A stretch of DNA of 64,000 nt from Kineosporia mesophila (GCF_021129235.1 NZ_JAJOMA010000003.1:1-64000); one strand, 5' to 3'. Counted from the stretch's first letter, positions 1 through 8,814 are shown. Notes: a model not told the origin generated them from the sequence alone. Numbers and translations are program-made.

Positions 1-354
1 GTCCTGCCTTTCGGCGTTCCGTCCTGGCGACGTTGTAAACAGTAGACCCTGTGTTGCTCGCCGGTCAAATCCGTGTTTCGCGATTTGAAAAGCGATAGAG
101 CATTCCCCTGAATGCGTTAGCAATGGCCGATGAAGGTCACTCCTGAGAGTGCACAACAATTGGCTTAAGCCTTGGCAGAGGAAAGAGTTTTTATCACCCC
201 GGAACCGGCCACGTGTGTGTCCGTTGCTTCCGGGGAGCCGGCGTCCGCGTGAGCGACCCGCCGAAAACCCTTGGAGAACACTACCAGCACTCTGGTACGC
301 CTCCGACCACAACACCGTCACCGTCGTGAAGCAGTGGCCTCGCGCCTTGCCTTC
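1..354. other. Intergenic edge region, no supported gene
   Basis: No open frame here has codon use like the neighbouring genes. The first 200 bases are clearly richer in A+T than the rest of the window, which fits a promoter region for something to the left. I see no hairpin, RNA gene or repeat that I can name. Confidence 0.5.
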
Positions 355-1080
355 CTACTCATCGGCCACCCGGGCGACGACCTGAGCCTGTCGTTCACGT
401 TCTCCGCCCGAGGCTGCCACCACCGTGCTGCTGACGACCTCGAAGCCCGCCGCGACCAGCACCTCCTCGTACTCGGCCACCGTGCGGCGGTGCAGCGTCA
501 GGGACAGGTCGTCATGCCCGTAGGCCTGCGTGATGTGCCGGGTCTGCTCCCCCTCCTGGAAGGCGAGCAGCAGGTAACCGCCCGGCATCAGCACCCGGCG
601 GAACTCCGCGAGCGCGACCGGGATCAGCCGGCCGGGCAGATGGATCAGCGAGTACCAGCCGAGGGCCCCGGCGAGCGAGGCCGTCGCGATGTCGAGAGCG
701 GTCATGGTGCCGACCTCGAACCGCAGCTGCGGATGCTCACGCCGGGCCACATCGATCATGGCCGGGGACAGGTCCACCCCGAACACGTCCAGACCGAGAT
801 CGGCCAGATACCCGGTGATCCGCCCCGGACCGCACCCGATGTCACCGACCGGACCGCGTCGTCCCTCTGCTCGCACCAGGTCGGCGAAGAGACCGAGCAC
901 GGCCCGGGAGGTCCAATTGGTGGCGAGGTGGTCGCGCAGCCGGTCGGCGTAGTCGCCGGCAACCTGGTCGTACGTGGCCCGGACGGGGCGGAGGGCGGGA
1001 TCGAGGCCGGCGCTCGGACCGGCGGGCTCCCTGAGGTCGGCGGTCCTTTCGCCCCGAACTCTAGGAACGGGGTCCGACAT
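355..1080 (-). CDS. Class I SAM-dependent methyltransferase
   Basis: This is a cytosolic Rossmann-fold methyltransferase of about 241 residues, with an unknown small-molecule substrate. Motif I is clear (VGDIGCGPGRIT) and is followed by the acidic strand end GVDLSPAMIDVARRE. The post-motif region LPGRLIPVALAEFRRVLMPG is typical of the Methyltransf_11/25 families. I chose the ATG at 1080; an ATG at 1101 would add seven residues. The start lies inside the end of the upstream YchJ-like gene (20-base overlap), so the two are probably co-transcribed and coupled. It is the last gene of a three-gene leftward unit. The family is certain; the substrate cannot be read from the sequence. Confidence 0.85.
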   Translation of the reverse strand: MSDPVPRVRGERTADLREPAGPSAGLDPALRPVRATYDQVAGDYADRLRDHLATNWTSRAVLGLFADLVRAEGRRGPVGDIGCGPGRITGYLADLGLDVFGVDLSPAMIDVARREHPQLRFEVGTMTALDIATASLAGALGWYSLIHLPGRLIPVALAEFRRVLMPGGYLLLAFQEGEQTRHITQAYGHDDLSLTLHRRTVAEYEEVLVAAGFEVVSSTVVAASGGERERQAQVVARVADE

Positions 1081-1456
1081 AAACCCATCGTCCCTGTTCA
1101 CGGCGGAAGGATGAGTCCTCGTGCTGGACCTCGCGGGTTCCCTGGTGGCGGTAGTGGGCCTCGAACTCGACGGTGCCCTCGGTGCCGAACGGTCCGCCGC
1201 CGGTGCGGTCCAGCACGATCAGGCGCTGCCAGATGACGTCCTCGTCGAGGTCCAGGCTCTCCGGGCGGTTCTCCGGGGCCCAGGTGCGCAGCAGGTAATC
1301 GCTGTCCCCGACGACGAAGGCGCAATAGCGGCTGCGCATGAGCGCCTCGGCCGTCGGGGCTGCCTCCCCGCCGTGATAGCGCCCGCAGCACTGCGGGTAG
1401 GGGTCGCCCCATCCGCACGGGCAGCGGTCGTTCTTCTCTCTGGTCGGTTCGCTCAT
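1061..1456 (-). CDS. YchJ-family SEC-C motif protein
   Basis: A small protein (131 residues) of the YchJ/UPF0225 family. An N-terminal SEC-C-type zinc-binding segment (CPCGWGDPYPQCCGRYH) is followed by the family signature APTAEALMRSRYCAFVVGD and an NTF2-like body. The family is widespread, but its biochemical role is not established. The ATG at 1456 overlaps the stop of the upstream gene as ATGA, a sign of translational coupling. A longer frame upstream is only the shadow of that neighbour. Family membership is secure. Confidence 0.88.
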   Translation of the reverse strand: MSEPTREKNDRCPCGWGDPYPQCCGRYHGGEAAPTAEALMRSRYCAFVVGDSDYLLRTWAPENRPESLDLDEDVIWQRLIVLDRTGGGPFGTEGTVEFEAHYRHQGTREVQHEDSSFRREQGRWVYVGPRS

Positions 1457-1941
1457 GACTGTGCCTCCGGCACCACGAAGGGCGTGTAGCCCGCTTCCAG
1501 ATCGGTGACCGTCAGGTCGGAGAACAGCAGGTGCAGCTCGTGGCCGTTGCCCTCCAGCCTGACCTCGTAGAACGAGACGCCCAGGCGCGAGGACCAGCGT
1601 TTCGTCTCCCGGGAGGTCTCGGCCCGGCCCGCGCCCGGGTAGAGCGCCTGCCGGCGCATTCCCCAGGCGTAGACGTCGTTGCTCTGCGGTGTCTGCTGAT
1701 GGACGAGGGACTCGTCCAGCGAGCGCGCCCACACGTCGGTGCCGACGCTCGAGGTGACCGAGACCTTGGGGCAGTGCCGGAACAGGTAGCGCCGGTACCC
1801 CTGCCCGGCGGCCGGGTCGGCGCTGCCCTGGACGACCATCTCGTAGTCCCGCATGTAGTCGGTGTACCCGTGGTACACGAGGGCCTGGTCGAAAAGGTCG
1901 TCGAGGGCCTGCTCGATCTCGTCCGCGTTCACGGCGGACAT
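1453..1941 (-). CDS. Conserved hypothetical protein, first gene of a three-gene unit
   Basis: A 162-residue soluble protein that I do not recognise. It starts MSAVNADEIEQALDDL, has a mixed alpha/beta-looking body rich in aromatic residues, and shows no signal peptide or membrane segment. ATG 1941 is preceded by a G-rich stretch. Codon use (strong GC at third positions) matches a real gene. The stop overlaps the next start (ATGA), so it heads the operon with the YchJ-like protein and the methyltransferase. It is divergent from the flavin-dependent oxidoreductase at 2014, leaving about 72 bases for both promoters. Confidence 0.75.
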   Translation of the reverse strand: MSAVNADEIEQALDDLFDQALVYHGYTDYMRDYEMVVQGSADPAAGQGYRRYLFRHCPKVSVTSSVGTDVWARSLDESLVHQQTPQSNDVYAWGMRRQALYPGAGRAETSRETKRWSSRLGVSFYEVRLEGNGHELHLLFSDLTVTDLEAGYTPFVVPEAQS

Positions 1942-2013
1942 CCCATCACGCCGCCCGGCCCCGGCCCGCCCCGACCGGCCAGGACTGTCGGTGGGCGCTG
2001 TTATCACTGGAGC

Positions 2014-2856
2014 ATGACCAACGAGAGCATGCGCTTCGGCTTCATCCTCCCCGGTGGTTCGGCGACCGAACAGCTCCGGCAGGCCGTCCTGGCCGAGCGG
2101 GCGGGGTGGGACGGCGTCTTCGTCTGGGAAGTGGCCTACGGGGTGGACGCGTGGGGTCTCCTCAGTGCGATGGCCGCCTCGACGTCCCGGATCCGGCTGG
2201 GCACCATGCTCACCCCGTTGCCGTGGCGTCGTCCGTGGAAACTCGCGTCCCAGGTGGCCACGCTGGACGATCTCTCGGGTGGGCGGGCCGTCGTCGGTCT
2301 TGGTCTGGGGGCACTCGATCCGGTACTGCCCACCGGCAGCGGTGAGGTCACCGACCGCAGGCAGCGGGCGGCCATGCTCGACGAGGGCATCGACCTCCTG
2401 CGTGAGCTCTGGCGAGGTGGGCGGTCCTACGCCGGTGAGCACTATCAGTTCGACGCCGGCACCGGAGGTCTCGGCAGTGGCGGTCTGAGGCCGGTGCAGC
2501 AGCCGATCCCGATCTGGGCGGTCGGGGCCTGGCCGCGGCCGAAATCGATGGCCCGCATCCTGCGCTGCGACGGCGTGATCCCGGAGTACCACCGCGGCGA
2601 CGGCCAGGAGGCCCTGCCCGACGACCAGCGTGAGCTCATCGCCTGGCTGGCCGAGCGCGGCCGTACGGATCTCGACGTCGTGCACGAGGGCGAGACCCCG
2701 GCCGACGACCGCGCCGCCGCGATCGCGAAGGTGACCCCGTGGGCCGAGGCCGGCGCCACCTGGTGGCTGGAGTCACGGTGGGGCGGGGATCAGCACAGGG
2801 AAAAGAAGATGCACGAGGTCATGAAGCGTCTGGAGGCCGGACCGCCACGGGTCTGA
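2014..2856 (+). CDS. LLM-class (luciferase-like) flavin-dependent oxidoreductase
   Basis: A 280-residue TIM-barrel monooxygenase or F420-dependent reductase of the bacterial luciferase-like family. The N-terminus MRFGFILPGG, the segment AERAGWDGVFVWE and the block TSRIRLGTMLTPLPWRRPWKLASQVATLD are characteristic, as is the cofactor-loop region GGRAVVGLGLG. Actinobacterial members often use F420H2 rather than FMNH2; the sequence alone does not decide. I chose ATG 2014; ATG 2029 (MRFGF) is also possible. The substrate is unknown. Confidence 0.87.
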   Translation: MTNESMRFGFILPGGSATEQLRQAVLAERAGWDGVFVWEVAYGVDAWGLLSAMAASTSRIRLGTMLTPLPWRRPWKLASQVATLDDLSGGRAVVGLGLGALDPVLPTGSGEVTDRRQRAAMLDEGIDLLRELWRGGRSYAGEHYQFDAGTGGLGSGGLRPVQQPIPIWAVGAWPRPKSMARILRCDGVIPEYHRGDGQEALPDDQRELIAWLAERGRTDLDVVHEGETPADDRAAAIAKVTPWAEAGATWWLESRWGGDQHREKKMHEVMKRLEAGPPRV

Positions 2857-2913
2857 GGAAGCCGCCGCAGGCCTGAGGAACAGGTGCACAGCCTGAGGAA
2901 CAGGCCTGAGGAA
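2853..2913 (+). repeat. Short direct repeats of GCCTGAGGAA
   Basis: The 10-mer GCCTGAGGAA occurs at 2871, 2891 and 2904, and its last eight bases (CTGAGGAA) also at 2853, overlapping the stop codon of the oxidoreductase gene. CAGG follows two of the copies. It looks like a slippage-derived tail duplication of the end of the coding region. Confidence 0.75.
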
Positions 2914-2963
2914 AACGTGCGCACCGCCCGAGAACGAGGGACGGGACAGTGACGCCGGGAAGG

Positions 2964-2978
2964 TTTGCATGATCACGG
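2964..2978 (+). repeat. Dispersed GCATGATCACG repeat, single arm
   Basis: TTTGCATGATCACGG preceded by GGGAAGG: one isolated arm of the window's dispersed intergenic repeat. No inverted partner lies nearby. A second arm in the same orientation follows at 3043, 79 bases on. Confidence 0.85.
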
Positions 2979-3042
2979 CAAGCGGGAGGCGGCCCGGGGG
3001 CGCTCCCCCTCGTGGCACCGGGACGGAAGGGGCCGGGGACAC

Positions 3043-3057
3043 TTTGCATGATCACGG
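3043..3057 (+). repeat. Dispersed GCATGATCACG repeat, single arm near the Nudix gene
   Basis: TTTGCATGATCACGG preceded by GGGGACAC. The ATG inside it (3048) is in frame with the Nudix gene and could act as an upstream start, adding 24 residues beginning MITEGKGQ. The better-spaced site is the GTG at 3120. Confidence 0.85.
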
Positions 3058-3119
3058 AGGGGAAGGGGCAGTCGGTGTCCGCCAACCTCTTCACGAGGAA
3101 CTGGGGTCGGAGGTCTGAC

Positions 3120-3533
3120 GTGGAGTTGCGGGGTCCCCTGGTGGGGGTGAGCGCGGTCGTGGTGCGGGACGGGGCGGTGCTGCTCGGGCGGCGGCTCGGG
3201 GCGCACGGGGAAGGGACCTGGTCGTTCCCGGGCGGGAAGGTGGATCCGGGCGAGAATCCGGGGGTGACCGCGGCCCGTGAGCTGGCGGAGGAGACGGGGC
3301 TGCGGGCCGTGCGGGTGTCACCGATCCTCTGGACCAGCGACGTGTTCGCCGACGCCGGGCTGCACTACATCACGCTGCATCACCTGGTCGAGGCCGAGGG
3401 TGAGCCGCAGGTGATGGAGCCGGAGAAGGCCCAGGAGTGGGTCTGGTGGCCGGACGCCGAGCATCTGCCCTCCCCCATGTTCGGCCCGGCGCAGGCGTTG
3501 TGGGCCACGGGGTGGCGTCCGCGAGCGCGCTGA
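3120..3533 (+). CDS. Nudix hydrolase (MutT-like)
   Basis: A 137-residue Nudix pyrophosphohydrolase that would clean or hydrolyse nucleoside-diphosphate-X substrates. The Nudix box is complete: G(K)VDPGE, then seven residues, then RELAEETGL, giving GX5EX7REUXEEXGU. The N-terminal strand PLVGVSAVVVRDGAVLLGRR and the C-terminal QEWVWWP resemble the small MutT/YvcI type. GTG 3120 has GGAGG six bases upstream (3109-3113). An ATG at 3048 lies in the repeat arm and is in frame. The substrate (8-oxo-dGTP, CTP or another) cannot be told. Confidence 0.9.
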   Translation: MELRGPLVGVSAVVVRDGAVLLGRRLGAHGEGTWSFPGGKVDPGENPGVTAARELAEETGLRAVRVSPILWTSDVFADAGLHYITLHHLVEAEGEPQVMEPEKAQEWVWWPDAEHLPSPMFGPAQALWATGWRPRAR

Positions 3534-3556
3534 GGCCTCCCGACATACTCGTCCCC

Positions 3557-4639
3557 ATGTCAGTCAGGAACGAGTTTTACGATCTCTTCGTCGGCACCTA
3601 CACCGAGCGCCTGCCCCACGTGGATGGGCAGGCCCCGGGCATCATGCGCGCCCGCTGGACCGGCGAGGGCGGGCCGGGCGAGGCGACCCTGGCGGCGGTG
3701 TTGCGGAACCCTTCCTGGGTCACGATTTTCAAGAACGTTCTGTACGCGGTCTCGGAGACCCGGTCGGACAACGGCGAGGGTGACGTCAGTGCCTACCGCA
3801 TCGACGAGGAGTCGCACCGGCTGGTGCTGCTGGGCATGCAGCCCTCGGGCGGCGCCGACCCGGCGCACCTGGCGGTCTCTCCCGACGGCCGGTACCTGGC
3901 GGTGGCGAATTACAGCGGCGGCTCGGTGGCCCTGTTCGCCCTGGAGGAGGGGGCGGGGCGGATCGGCGAGCGCCTCGACGTCGTCCGGCACGAGGGCTCG
4001 GGCACCGACCCGTCCCGCCAGGAGGCCCCGCACCCGCACATGGCCGCCTTCGACCCGCAGCGGCAGGACCTCTACGTGCCCGACCTCGGCCTGGACGCCG
4101 TGCTGGTGTACCGGGTCGACGAGGGACGGCTGGTGCCCAAGGGCCGCATCGACTGCCCGGCGCGGACCGGCCCGCGGCACCTGGCCTTCCACCCCTCGGG
4201 CGACGTGTTCTTCCTCGTCGGTGAGCTGGGCAACACCCTGTCGACGTTCCGGCGGTCCGAATCCGGTTTCGTCCCGGTGGGTTCGGTGCCGCTGCTGCCG
4301 CAGGCCGAGCGTGAGCGGGGCACGGAGAGCTCCGCCGCCGCGGTCCGCGTGCACTCGTCGGGCACCCTGGTGTTCGCGAGCAACCGCGGACACGACAGCG
4401 TCAGCATCTTCCGGTACGGCAACGGCGATGCACTCGAGCTGATCGGGTGCGTGCCCACGCAGGGGCAGCAGCCGCGGGACATCGCATTCACCCCGGACGA
4501 GCAGCATCTGCTGGTCGCGCATCAGAACAGCGGGTCGGTCGCGGTGTTCGCCGTGGACGCCGGGGCGCAGGGCGAGAAGGTGCTCTCCTATGTGCGGGAC
4601 TACCAGGTTCCTACGCCGGTGTGCCTGGCCTGGGCCTGA
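3557..4639 (+). CDS. Lactonase family protein (6-phosphogluconolactonase-like beta-propeller)
   Basis: A 360-residue seven-bladed beta-propeller of the lactonase family (Pgl type), which opens sugar lactones such as 6-phosphogluconolactone in the cytosol. Repeated blades are visible: GGADPAHLAVSPDGRYLAVA, ARTGPRHLAFHPSGDVFFLV and GQQPRDIAFTPDEQHLLVA, each with the H/R-x-(I/L)-A-F-x-P core. The N-terminal LFVGTYTERL is the family opening. Length is normal. I chose ATG 3557 over longer in-frame starts because it precedes the first strand directly. The role in the pentose phosphate pathway is inferred from the family. Confidence 0.85.
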   Translation: MSVRNEFYDLFVGTYTERLPHVDGQAPGIMRARWTGEGGPGEATLAAVLRNPSWVTIFKNVLYAVSETRSDNGEGDVSAYRIDEESHRLVLLGMQPSGGADPAHLAVSPDGRYLAVANYSGGSVALFALEEGAGRIGERLDVVRHEGSGTDPSRQEAPHPHMAAFDPQRQDLYVPDLGLDAVLVYRVDEGRLVPKGRIDCPARTGPRHLAFHPSGDVFFLVGELGNTLSTFRRSESGFVPVGSVPLLPQAERERGTESSAAAVRVHSSGTLVFASNRGHDSVSIFRYGNGDALELIGCVPTQGQQPRDIAFTPDEQHLLVAHQNSGSVAVFAVDAGAQGEKVLSYVRDYQVPTPVCLAWA

Positions 4640-4765
4640 TCCCGGCCGGGCCGGAGCCGGACCGGGCCGCCCGGAGTCGATCACTCAGACCGCCCGAGGA
4701 GGCGACGCTGTGCAGCGGCCGGGGCCGGAACGGCGGGATTCCGCTACCTTCTGAATACGGCCGCT

Positions 4766-4794
4766 CACCCGGTGCTGTCTTACTGTACCGGGTG
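4766..4794. promoter_or_regulatory. Inverted repeat upstream of the LuxR-type regulator
   Basis: CACCCGGT (4766-4773) and ACCGGGTG (4787-4794) form a perfect 8-base inverted repeat with a 13-base spacer. No T-tract follows, so an operator is as likely as a terminator for the lactonase gene. It lies 140 bases before the LuxR-type gene. Confidence 0.45.
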
Positions 4795-4933
4795 TCGCCT
4801 TCGTGCGGATCTTCGGTGCGGAGCATGTATCTGAGCCGATTCTTGCGTCTCCTACCACTGGGACCCCGCCGGACGGCATCATCACGTCTACGTTCTCGGG
4901 CGGGGGATGCCCGGCAGCGACGGAGGAGTCTCG

Positions 4934-5779
4934 ATGCATACCGGCAACAGCACGGGGATCAGTCTGGCGACCGGCCTGAACCGGCCCAGGGTACTCACGC
5001 AGCACGGAAAGCAACGCCCCGACCAGTACCCGAATCAGGCCGGGGCGCAGAACGCGGGCCGCGGCCCCGGCACGGTGCCGGGCGCCGGCCCGCTCCCGCA
5101 GACGGGTCAGCCGGGCGGAGCCCGCTCGACGAAGGTGTTCGTGTTCGGCTGCGACCGGTTGTCGCAGGCCGGGATGGTCGCCTACCTGCGCGACTGCCCG
5201 GGCATCGAGCTGGTGCCCGAGGCGGGGATGTCCACGGCCGACGTGACGGTGGTGGCGGCCGAGTCGATGGACGAGCCCAGCCTGCTGGCGCTACGGGCGG
5301 TGCAGGAGTCCGGCGCCCGGCGCACCCTGCTGGTGGTGGGCGAGATCGACGCCCGCGGCATGGCCGACGCGTTCGACGCCGGGGTCATCGGCATCCTGCG
5401 GCGCTCGGCGATCACGACGCGCTCGCTGACCCGGGCCATCTCCTGCACGCAGGCCGACGAGAGCGTGCTGCCGGCCGAACTGCTGAGCCGGCTGGTGCGG
5501 CAGGTGCGCGCACCGCGTCCCCGGGTGTCACCGCTGAAGGAGGGCGATCACCTCGGCGCCAGCTCGACGGTGCAGGTGCCCGCGGCGCAGCCGCACACCG
5601 AACGCGAACTGGAGGTGCTGCGGATGCTCGGGGAGGGCTGCGACACCCGGGAGATCGCCCGGCGCCTGGCCTACTCCGAGCGCACGGTGAAGACGGTGAT
5701 CCAGGACCTGTCCCAGCGTCTGGGTCTACGTAACCGCTCGCACGCGGTCGCCTACGCGGTGCGCAACGGCCTGATCTGA
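4934..5779 (+). CDS. LuxR/NarL-type regulator with degenerate receiver domain
   Basis: A 281-residue DNA-binding regulator. Residues 1-65 are a disordered Gly/Pro/Gln-rich tail. Residues 67-190 look like a receiver domain (TKVFVFGCDRLSQAGMVAYL). The C-terminal 65 residues are a LuxR-type HTH (HTERELEVLRMLGEGCDTREIARRLAYSERTVK is contiguous in the protein). At the strand where NarL-type receivers carry the phosphoacceptor Asp, the sequence is ADVTVVAAESMDE, so the acceptor appears to be lost and phosphorylation is doubtful. ATG 4934 has GGAGGA at 4922-4927. Confidence 0.85.
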   Translation: MHTGNSTGISLATGLNRPRVLTQHGKQRPDQYPNQAGAQNAGRGPGTVPGAGPLPQTGQPGGARSTKVFVFGCDRLSQAGMVAYLRDCPGIELVPEAGMSTADVTVVAAESMDEPSLLALRAVQESGARRTLLVVGEIDARGMADAFDAGVIGILRRSAITTRSLTRAISCTQADESVLPAELLSRLVRQVRAPRPRVSPLKEGDHLGASSTVQVPAAQPHTERELEVLRMLGEGCDTREIARRLAYSERTVKTVIQDLSQRLGLRNRSHAVAYAVRNGLI

Positions 5780-5899
5780 TGCCATCGGCAACCCGGTAAC
5801 GAAAGGATGACCGGACGAGGGGCATTCATTCGTCTCTCATCCGTTACAGGTAGATTCGCCGGTCAGTGATCGCCCGACCGCCGAACCTCAGGAGAAGCT

Positions 5900-7702
5900 G
5901 TGCCGTTGTCGCCCCTGCGGGCCGGTGACCCGGCGACGATCGGGACCTTCCGGCTCGTCGCCCGTCTGGGAACCGGCGGTATGGGAGTCGTCTACGTCGG
6001 CACCGACGCCGCGGGCCGACCCGCCGCGGTGAAGGCGGTCAAGGCCGAGTACGCCGCCGACCCGAGATTCCGCTCGCGGTTCCGCCGCGAGGTCGAGGCG
6101 GTCCGCGCGGTCACGGGGGCGTGCACGGCCCGCGTGCTGGACGCCGACCCGGACGCCGACGAGCCCTGGCTGGCCACCGAGTACGTCGGCGGCGCGAGCC
6201 TGGACGACGTGGTGAACGCCGACGGTCCCCTCACCCCCGAACTGCTGCACGCGCTGGCCTCCGGACTGGCCGAGGCGCTGTGCGCGATCCACGCGGCCGG
6301 AGTGGTGCACCGCGACCTGAAACCGGCCAACGTGCTGCTGGCCCCGGACGGCCCGAAGGTCATCGACTTCGGCATCGCGGCGCTGGAGACGGCCACGCTC
6401 TCGTCGCGCACCGGGGTCGGGATGGGCAGCCCGGGCTACATGGCGCCGGAGCAGATCACCGGCACCACCGCGATCGGCCCGCCCGCCGACGTGTACGCCT
6501 GGGGCCTGACCGTGCTCTTCGCGGCGACCGGCCACCCGCCGTTCGGCTCCGGGCCGGCGCCGGCCCTGATGTACCGGGCCGTGCACGCCGACGTGGACCT
6601 GTCCGGCCTGCCGCAGTGGATCGAGCCGCTGGTGCGCGCCACCCTCGACCCCGAGCCGGCCCGACGGCCCGACGCCGGGCAGGTCCTGGCCGGGCTGGTC
6701 GACGAGAACGAACGGACGAGGTCCGCCGGCCGGGGCGCGCAGGCTGCCGAACCGGGCAGTCGCCGGGGCCGGCGGGCGGCCCGCGAGGCCGCCGCGGCGC
6801 CCGGCCCCGCAAACGCCCGGGAACCGTGGAACCCCGACGAGCCCGCCGTCGCCCGCACCGCCCTGTTCCCGGCCGAGCCAGCAGCGGCAGAAACCGGCGC
6901 CACCCAGCGCGTCCTGCGCCGGGAATGGCACCAGCCCGCCGCGGCCCAGGCCCCGAGCCTGCCCTCCCAGCCGCTGTACGCACCGGGCCCGACCCAGATG
7001 ACCGGCCCCGACAACCACCGCTCCCGGGTCGCCCTGGCCCTGACCAGCGCCGCCGTCGTCGTCCTGGCCGGCGCCCTGGTCTGGATCCTGTTCCTCGCCC
7101 CGGACGGCCAACCCGACGACAGCGCGGACCCGGCGCCGACAGCCTCGGTGACATCGACGTCCTCAAGCTCGCCCGAGGAGACCACCACCCCGGGCGAGAC
7201 ACCGACGCCCGAGGCGACCGAGACGTCCTCAAGTACCGAGGAAACCACCCCGGCGACCACGTTCGACGAGAACGGGATCGCCTCGTACAGCACCGAACTG
7301 GGTGACCTCGACCTGGCGTCGAGCTTCAGCACCTTCATCGTGTCGCACAACCAGCAGGTGGTGCGGATCGATGCCTCGGCGCCGAACTCCGACCACATCG
7401 ACAAGAACTTCGTCGAGCACCCGGGTGACGACGACGAGCACGACGAACCGCACTTCACGCTCTTCGAGTGCAACGGGCTCGCCGACGGGCAGGAGCCGGA
7501 CTACGCGCCGGACGCGCCCTGCGCCGCGGCCACCTACCTGCTCGACCTGGACGACGACGGCGAGGCGACGTTCGACTTCAGCAAGGGCGCCTACCACCTG
7601 GACGGCTACTTCGAGGTGGACATCGACGGCGACCCCGACGACCGCGGTGCGACCGTGGTGACGCTGTCAGGCGTCAGCACCGAAGACGCCGTGGAGAACT
7701 GA
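5900..7702 (+). CDS. Transmembrane Ser/Thr protein kinase (Hanks type, PknB-like)
   Basis: A 600-residue eukaryotic-type kinase. Residues 15-275 form the kinase domain: glycine loop LGTGGMGVVY (23-32), catalytic-spine Lys45, HRDLKPAN (138-145), DFG (156-158) and an APEQ motif. A Pro/Ala-rich linker leads to one membrane helix (about 375-395, VALALTSAAVVVLAGALVW), then a Thr/Ser/Glu-rich stalk and an acidic extracellular domain of about 150 residues that I do not recognise (no PASTA repeats). GTG 5900 has AGGAG at 5890-5894. Its 3' end overlaps the convergent flavoenzyme gene by 36 bases. The external domain probably senses an unknown ligand. Confidence 0.93.
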   Translation: MPLSPLRAGDPATIGTFRLVARLGTGGMGVVYVGTDAAGRPAAVKAVKAEYAADPRFRSRFRREVEAVRAVTGACTARVLDADPDADEPWLATEYVGGASLDDVVNADGPLTPELLHALASGLAEALCAIHAAGVVHRDLKPANVLLAPDGPKVIDFGIAALETATLSSRTGVGMGSPGYMAPEQITGTTAIGPPADVYAWGLTVLFAATGHPPFGSGPAPALMYRAVHADVDLSGLPQWIEPLVRATLDPEPARRPDAGQVLAGLVDENERTRSAGRGAQAAEPGSRRGRRAAREAAAAPGPANAREPWNPDEPAVARTALFPAEPAAAETGATQRVLRREWHQPAAAQAPSLPSQPLYAPGPTQMTGPDNHRSRVALALTSAAVVVLAGALVWILFLAPDGQPDDSADPAPTASVTSTSSSSPEETTTPGETPTPEATETSSSTEETTPATTFDENGIASYSTELGDLDLASSFSTFIVSHNQQVVRIDASAPNSDHIDKNFVEHPGDDDEHDEPHFTLFECNGLADGQEPDYAPDAPCAAATYLLDLDDDGEATFDFSKGAYHLDGYFEVDIDGDPDDRGATVVTLSGVSTEDAVEN

Positions 7703-8794
7703 CCCGGCCTGCGGGATCAGCACCTCCGGGGTCAGGTCACGCACCCCGCCACGCCCCAGAAGCGTGAGCACCGTGCGGATCTCGTCGTACAGCAGCGAGT
7801 GCACCCGCTCCACCCCGGCCTGCCCACCGGCGGCCAGCCCGTACGCCGCGAGCCGGCCGATCACCGCCACGTCCGCGCCCAGGGCCAGGGCTTTGACCAC
7901 GTCGGCGCCGCGCCGCACACCGCTGTCGAACACGATCGGCAGGCGCCCGTCGATCGCCCGGCGCACCTCGACCAGGGCATCCAGCGCCGCCGGGACGCCG
8001 TCGAGCTGACGTCCACCGTGGTTGGAGACGTAGACCGCGTGGGCACCGGCGGCCTCGGAGGCCAGGGCGTCGTCGGCGGTCATGATGCCCTTGGCGAACC
8101 AGGGCAGGCGGGTGTGGGACATCAGTGACGCCAGGCGGTCCCACGACCACACCGTGGCGCTGCGCTCGAAGAGCTGCCCGAACACCTGGATCAGGGTGGT
8201 CTCCCCGCTGTCGGGGTAGTTGCCGCCGACGTACCGGGCGTCCAGGTCGAAGGAGTTGCGCAGCACCCGTTCGCGCCAGCCGCCGGTCGGGCAGTCGACG
8301 GTCAGGCAGATCGCCGCGCACCCGGCGTCCTCGATCCGGGCCAGCATGGTCAGGAAGTTCTTCTCCGGACCCATCGGGTGCAGCTGCGCGATGCGGGTCG
8401 CCTCCGGGGCCGCCTGCACCACCTCCTCCAGGCCGAAGGTGCCGGCCTCGGGCACGATGCTCGTGATCCCGGCCATCCGGTTCGCCCGGGCGACCGCCTT
8501 CTGGCCCTCGGGGTGGAACAGGCCGTCGGCACCGAACGGGGCGGTCATCACCGGCATGGCCAGATCGATGCCGAGGAAGGTCGCCGACAGGTCCGGGCCG
8601 GCCAGGCCGCTCATCACCCGCTGCCGGAAACCCCAGTGGGAGAAGGCGGACCGGTTGGCTAACAGGGTGCTCTCGTCGCCCGCACCGCCCTCGAGGAAAT
8701 CGGCGACCTCGGGGGCGAGACGGGACAGGGCGGTCTGACGGATCACCGGGAGCGTGGCCACCTCGGGGGCCGCGACCGATTTGAATGCGACCAT
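7667..8794 (-). CDS. FMN-dependent 2-hydroxyacid oxidase / L-lactate dehydrogenase family
   Basis: A 375-residue flavoenzyme that oxidises L-2-hydroxyacids (lactate, glycolate or mandelate type) to 2-oxoacids. The active-site signature SNHGGRQLDG with its catalytic His is present. So are the N-terminal SHWGFRQRVMSGL, the FMN-phosphate region VFDSGVRRGADVVKALALGA and the strand MPVMTAPFGADGL. ATG 8794 has GGAGGG seven bases upstream; another ATG lies 18 bases further out. Whether it is an oxidase, a monooxygenase or a quinone-linked dehydrogenase is not decided. It is divergent from a TetR gene with two operator-like palindromes between, so TetR control is likely. Confidence 0.9.
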   Translation of the reverse strand: MVAFKSVAAPEVATLPVIRQTALSRLAPEVADFLEGGAGDESTLLANRSAFSHWGFRQRVMSGLAGPDLSATFLGIDLAMPVMTAPFGADGLFHPEGQKAVARANRMAGITSIVPEAGTFGLEEVVQAAPEATRIAQLHPMGPEKNFLTMLARIEDAGCAAICLTVDCPTGGWRERVLRNSFDLDARYVGGNYPDSGETTLIQVFGQLFERSATVWSWDRLASLMSHTRLPWFAKGIMTADDALASEAAGAHAVYVSNHGGRQLDGVPAALDALVEVRRAIDGRLPIVFDSGVRRGADVVKALALGADVAVIGRLAAYGLAAGGQAGVERVHSLLYDEIRTVLTLLGRGGVRDLTPEVLIPQAGSVLHGVFGADA

Positions 8795-8814
8795 CGGGCA
8801 TCCCTCCATCAAAG

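Noticed and set aside
149-385. 78-codon frame at the left edge
   Set aside because: No ribosome-binding site, no family resemblance, runs into the end of the methyltransferase gene on the other strand.
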